DNA of 5,446 bases, from assembly GCA_026398285.1 (NCBI GenBank), contig JAPLTI010000043.1, positions 1 to 5,446 on the forward strand. Direction: 5' to 3'. This DNA comes from Verrucomicrobiota bacterium (GTDB lineage Bacteria; Verrucomicrobiota; Verrucomicrobiia; Chthoniobacterales; Terrimicrobiaceae). A model generated the notes under the pieces. That model did not search any database. It was not told the DNA's origin and worked only from the letters and a program-made list of their open reading frames with translations. The stretch's first letter is position 1. Each line of letters begins with the position of its first letter. Shown piece by piece: positions 5,060 to 5,446 of the stretch. Position numbers and translations under genes: made by a program.

Positions 5060-5090
5060 GGTTGGGAGGAATGAATAGCGTGCGTGTCCT

Positions 5091-5267
5091 ATGAAAGGCG
5101 TGTTCTTTATTTTGTCATTACAAATTTTGCTTCTACTAGGCGGTTGCGCGGTTTCTGAGCAGTCCGCCGAGGATGTAGGCGAGCAGTTTCAAGAGGGAAT
5201 CCAAGGGCGTGGAAAGATCGTCCCGAACCACACACTGTCCGACGACTTCGGCCCAGACTACAGATAA
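5091..5267 (+). CDS. Small lipoprotein of unknown function (58 residues)
   Basis: ATG 5091 to TAA 5265-5267. It begins MKGVFFILSLQILLLLGGC: a lysine, a hydrophobic stretch and the lipobox LGGC, so signal peptidase II should cleave before Cys19 after lipidation. The mature part is 40 residues, acidic and glutamine-rich at first (SEQSAEDVGEQFQEG), then IQGRGKIVPNHTLSDDFGPD and YR. Residue 20 is Ala, not Asp, so by the Gammaproteobacterial +2 rule it would go to the outer membrane; whether that rule holds here is unknown. The length and 'GEQ..EGIQGRG' pattern loosely recall entericidin-like lipoproteins, but I do not assign it. It lies 9 bp before guaA, so the two may share a transcript, and is divergent from aat across 31 bp. 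An in-frame stop at 5076 rules out a longer start. GGGAGGA (5064-5070) is too far upstream to serve this ATG directly. Confidence 0.7.
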   Translation: MKGVFFILSLQILLLLGGCAVSEQSAEDVGEQFQEGIQGRGKIVPNHTLSDDFGPDYR

Positions 5268-5276
5268 GCCCAAGCC

Positions 5277-5446
5277 ATGCCGCAACAACCCGCCGGGGAT
5301 AAAATCCTCATTCTGGATTTCGGTTCACAATACACTCAGGTCATCGCCCGCCGCGTGCGGGAGTGCCAAGTTTACTCCGAGATTGTTCCCTATCACACCA
5401 AGGCCGCTGCCATTGCGAAGCTGAAGCCATCAGGAATCATCCTCTC
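5277..5446 (+). CDS. guaA: GMP synthase (glutamine-hydrolysing), N-terminus (3' partial)
   Basis: The first 56 complete codons of a gene that leaves the window. GMP synthase converts XMP to GMP with ATP and glutamine in purine synthesis. The visible part is the start of the class I glutamine amidotransferase domain: KILILDFGSQYTQVIARRVR (9-28), then VYSEIVPYH (32-40) and PSGIILS (51-57, last codon cut), matching the family's 'IlilDFGSQYtqlIaRrvRe' and 'pkgIILSGGP'. The catalytic Cys-His-Glu, the PP-loop ATP site and the dimerisation domain lie beyond the window. The start ATG at 5277 leaves an 8-residue lead (MPQQPAGD), normal for the family. No Shine-Dalgarno is visible. The gene follows the lipoprotein stop by 9 bp, suggesting co-transcription or coupling. 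Confidence 0.95.
   Translation, partial: MPQQPAGDKILILDFGSQYTQVIARRVRECQVYSEIVPYHTKAAAIAKLKPSGIIL

Noticed and set aside
1..5446. CRISPR array, insertion sequence, toxin-antitoxin or phage genes
   Set aside because: I looked for spaced repeats, terminal inverted repeats with transposase motifs and small paired genes, and found none.

Overview
This window looks like an ordinary housekeeping stretch of a Gram-negative chromosome. My best guess for the host is the PVC group, probably Verrucomicrobiota. That is an inference from three things: the gene families present, the near absence of Shine-Dalgarno sequences before the start codons, and a dispersed CACAGAGG-type repeat. It is not proven by any single marker. 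Both ends cut a gene: the 3' end of cysS on the left and the 5' end of guaA on the right.

Left part (1-1700): the end of cysteinyl-tRNA synthetase, then a short spacer holding three CACAGAGG units 9 bp apart, then a stand-alone left-handed beta-helix protein resembling the acetyltransferase half of GlmU. A strong bidirectional terminator (about 1119-1148) separates it from a convergent nucleoside diphosphate kinase gene (ndk, minus strand). Middle (1726-3758): divergent from ndk runs a plus-strand unit made of an aldo/keto reductase and a HAD-family phosphatase that overlap by ATGA. Behind it lies what looks like a frameshifted remnant of a small membrane protein.

A tRNA cluster follows: tRNA-Asn(GTT) on plus, about 350 bp of AT-rich spacer, and tRNA-Ser(GGA) on minus. 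Both tRNAs encode CCA, and each has a promoter with a TTGTCA -35 box and a 17-bp spacer. Right part (4343-5446): aat (leucyl/phenylalanyl-tRNA-protein transferase, minus), then a divergent 58-codon lipoprotein gene starting only 31 bp from the aat start codon, then guaA nine bases further on.

The theme is translation and nucleotide metabolism (cysS, two tRNAs, aat, ndk, guaA) with some envelope-related genes. I did not find a defence system, a mobile element with genes, a CRISPR array or a clear new system. The points most worth a second look are the broken membrane gene at 3500-3758, the small lipoprotein at 5091-5267, the lack of Shine-Dalgarno sites, and the inter-tRNA spacer with its degenerate copy of the tRNA-Asn 3' end.
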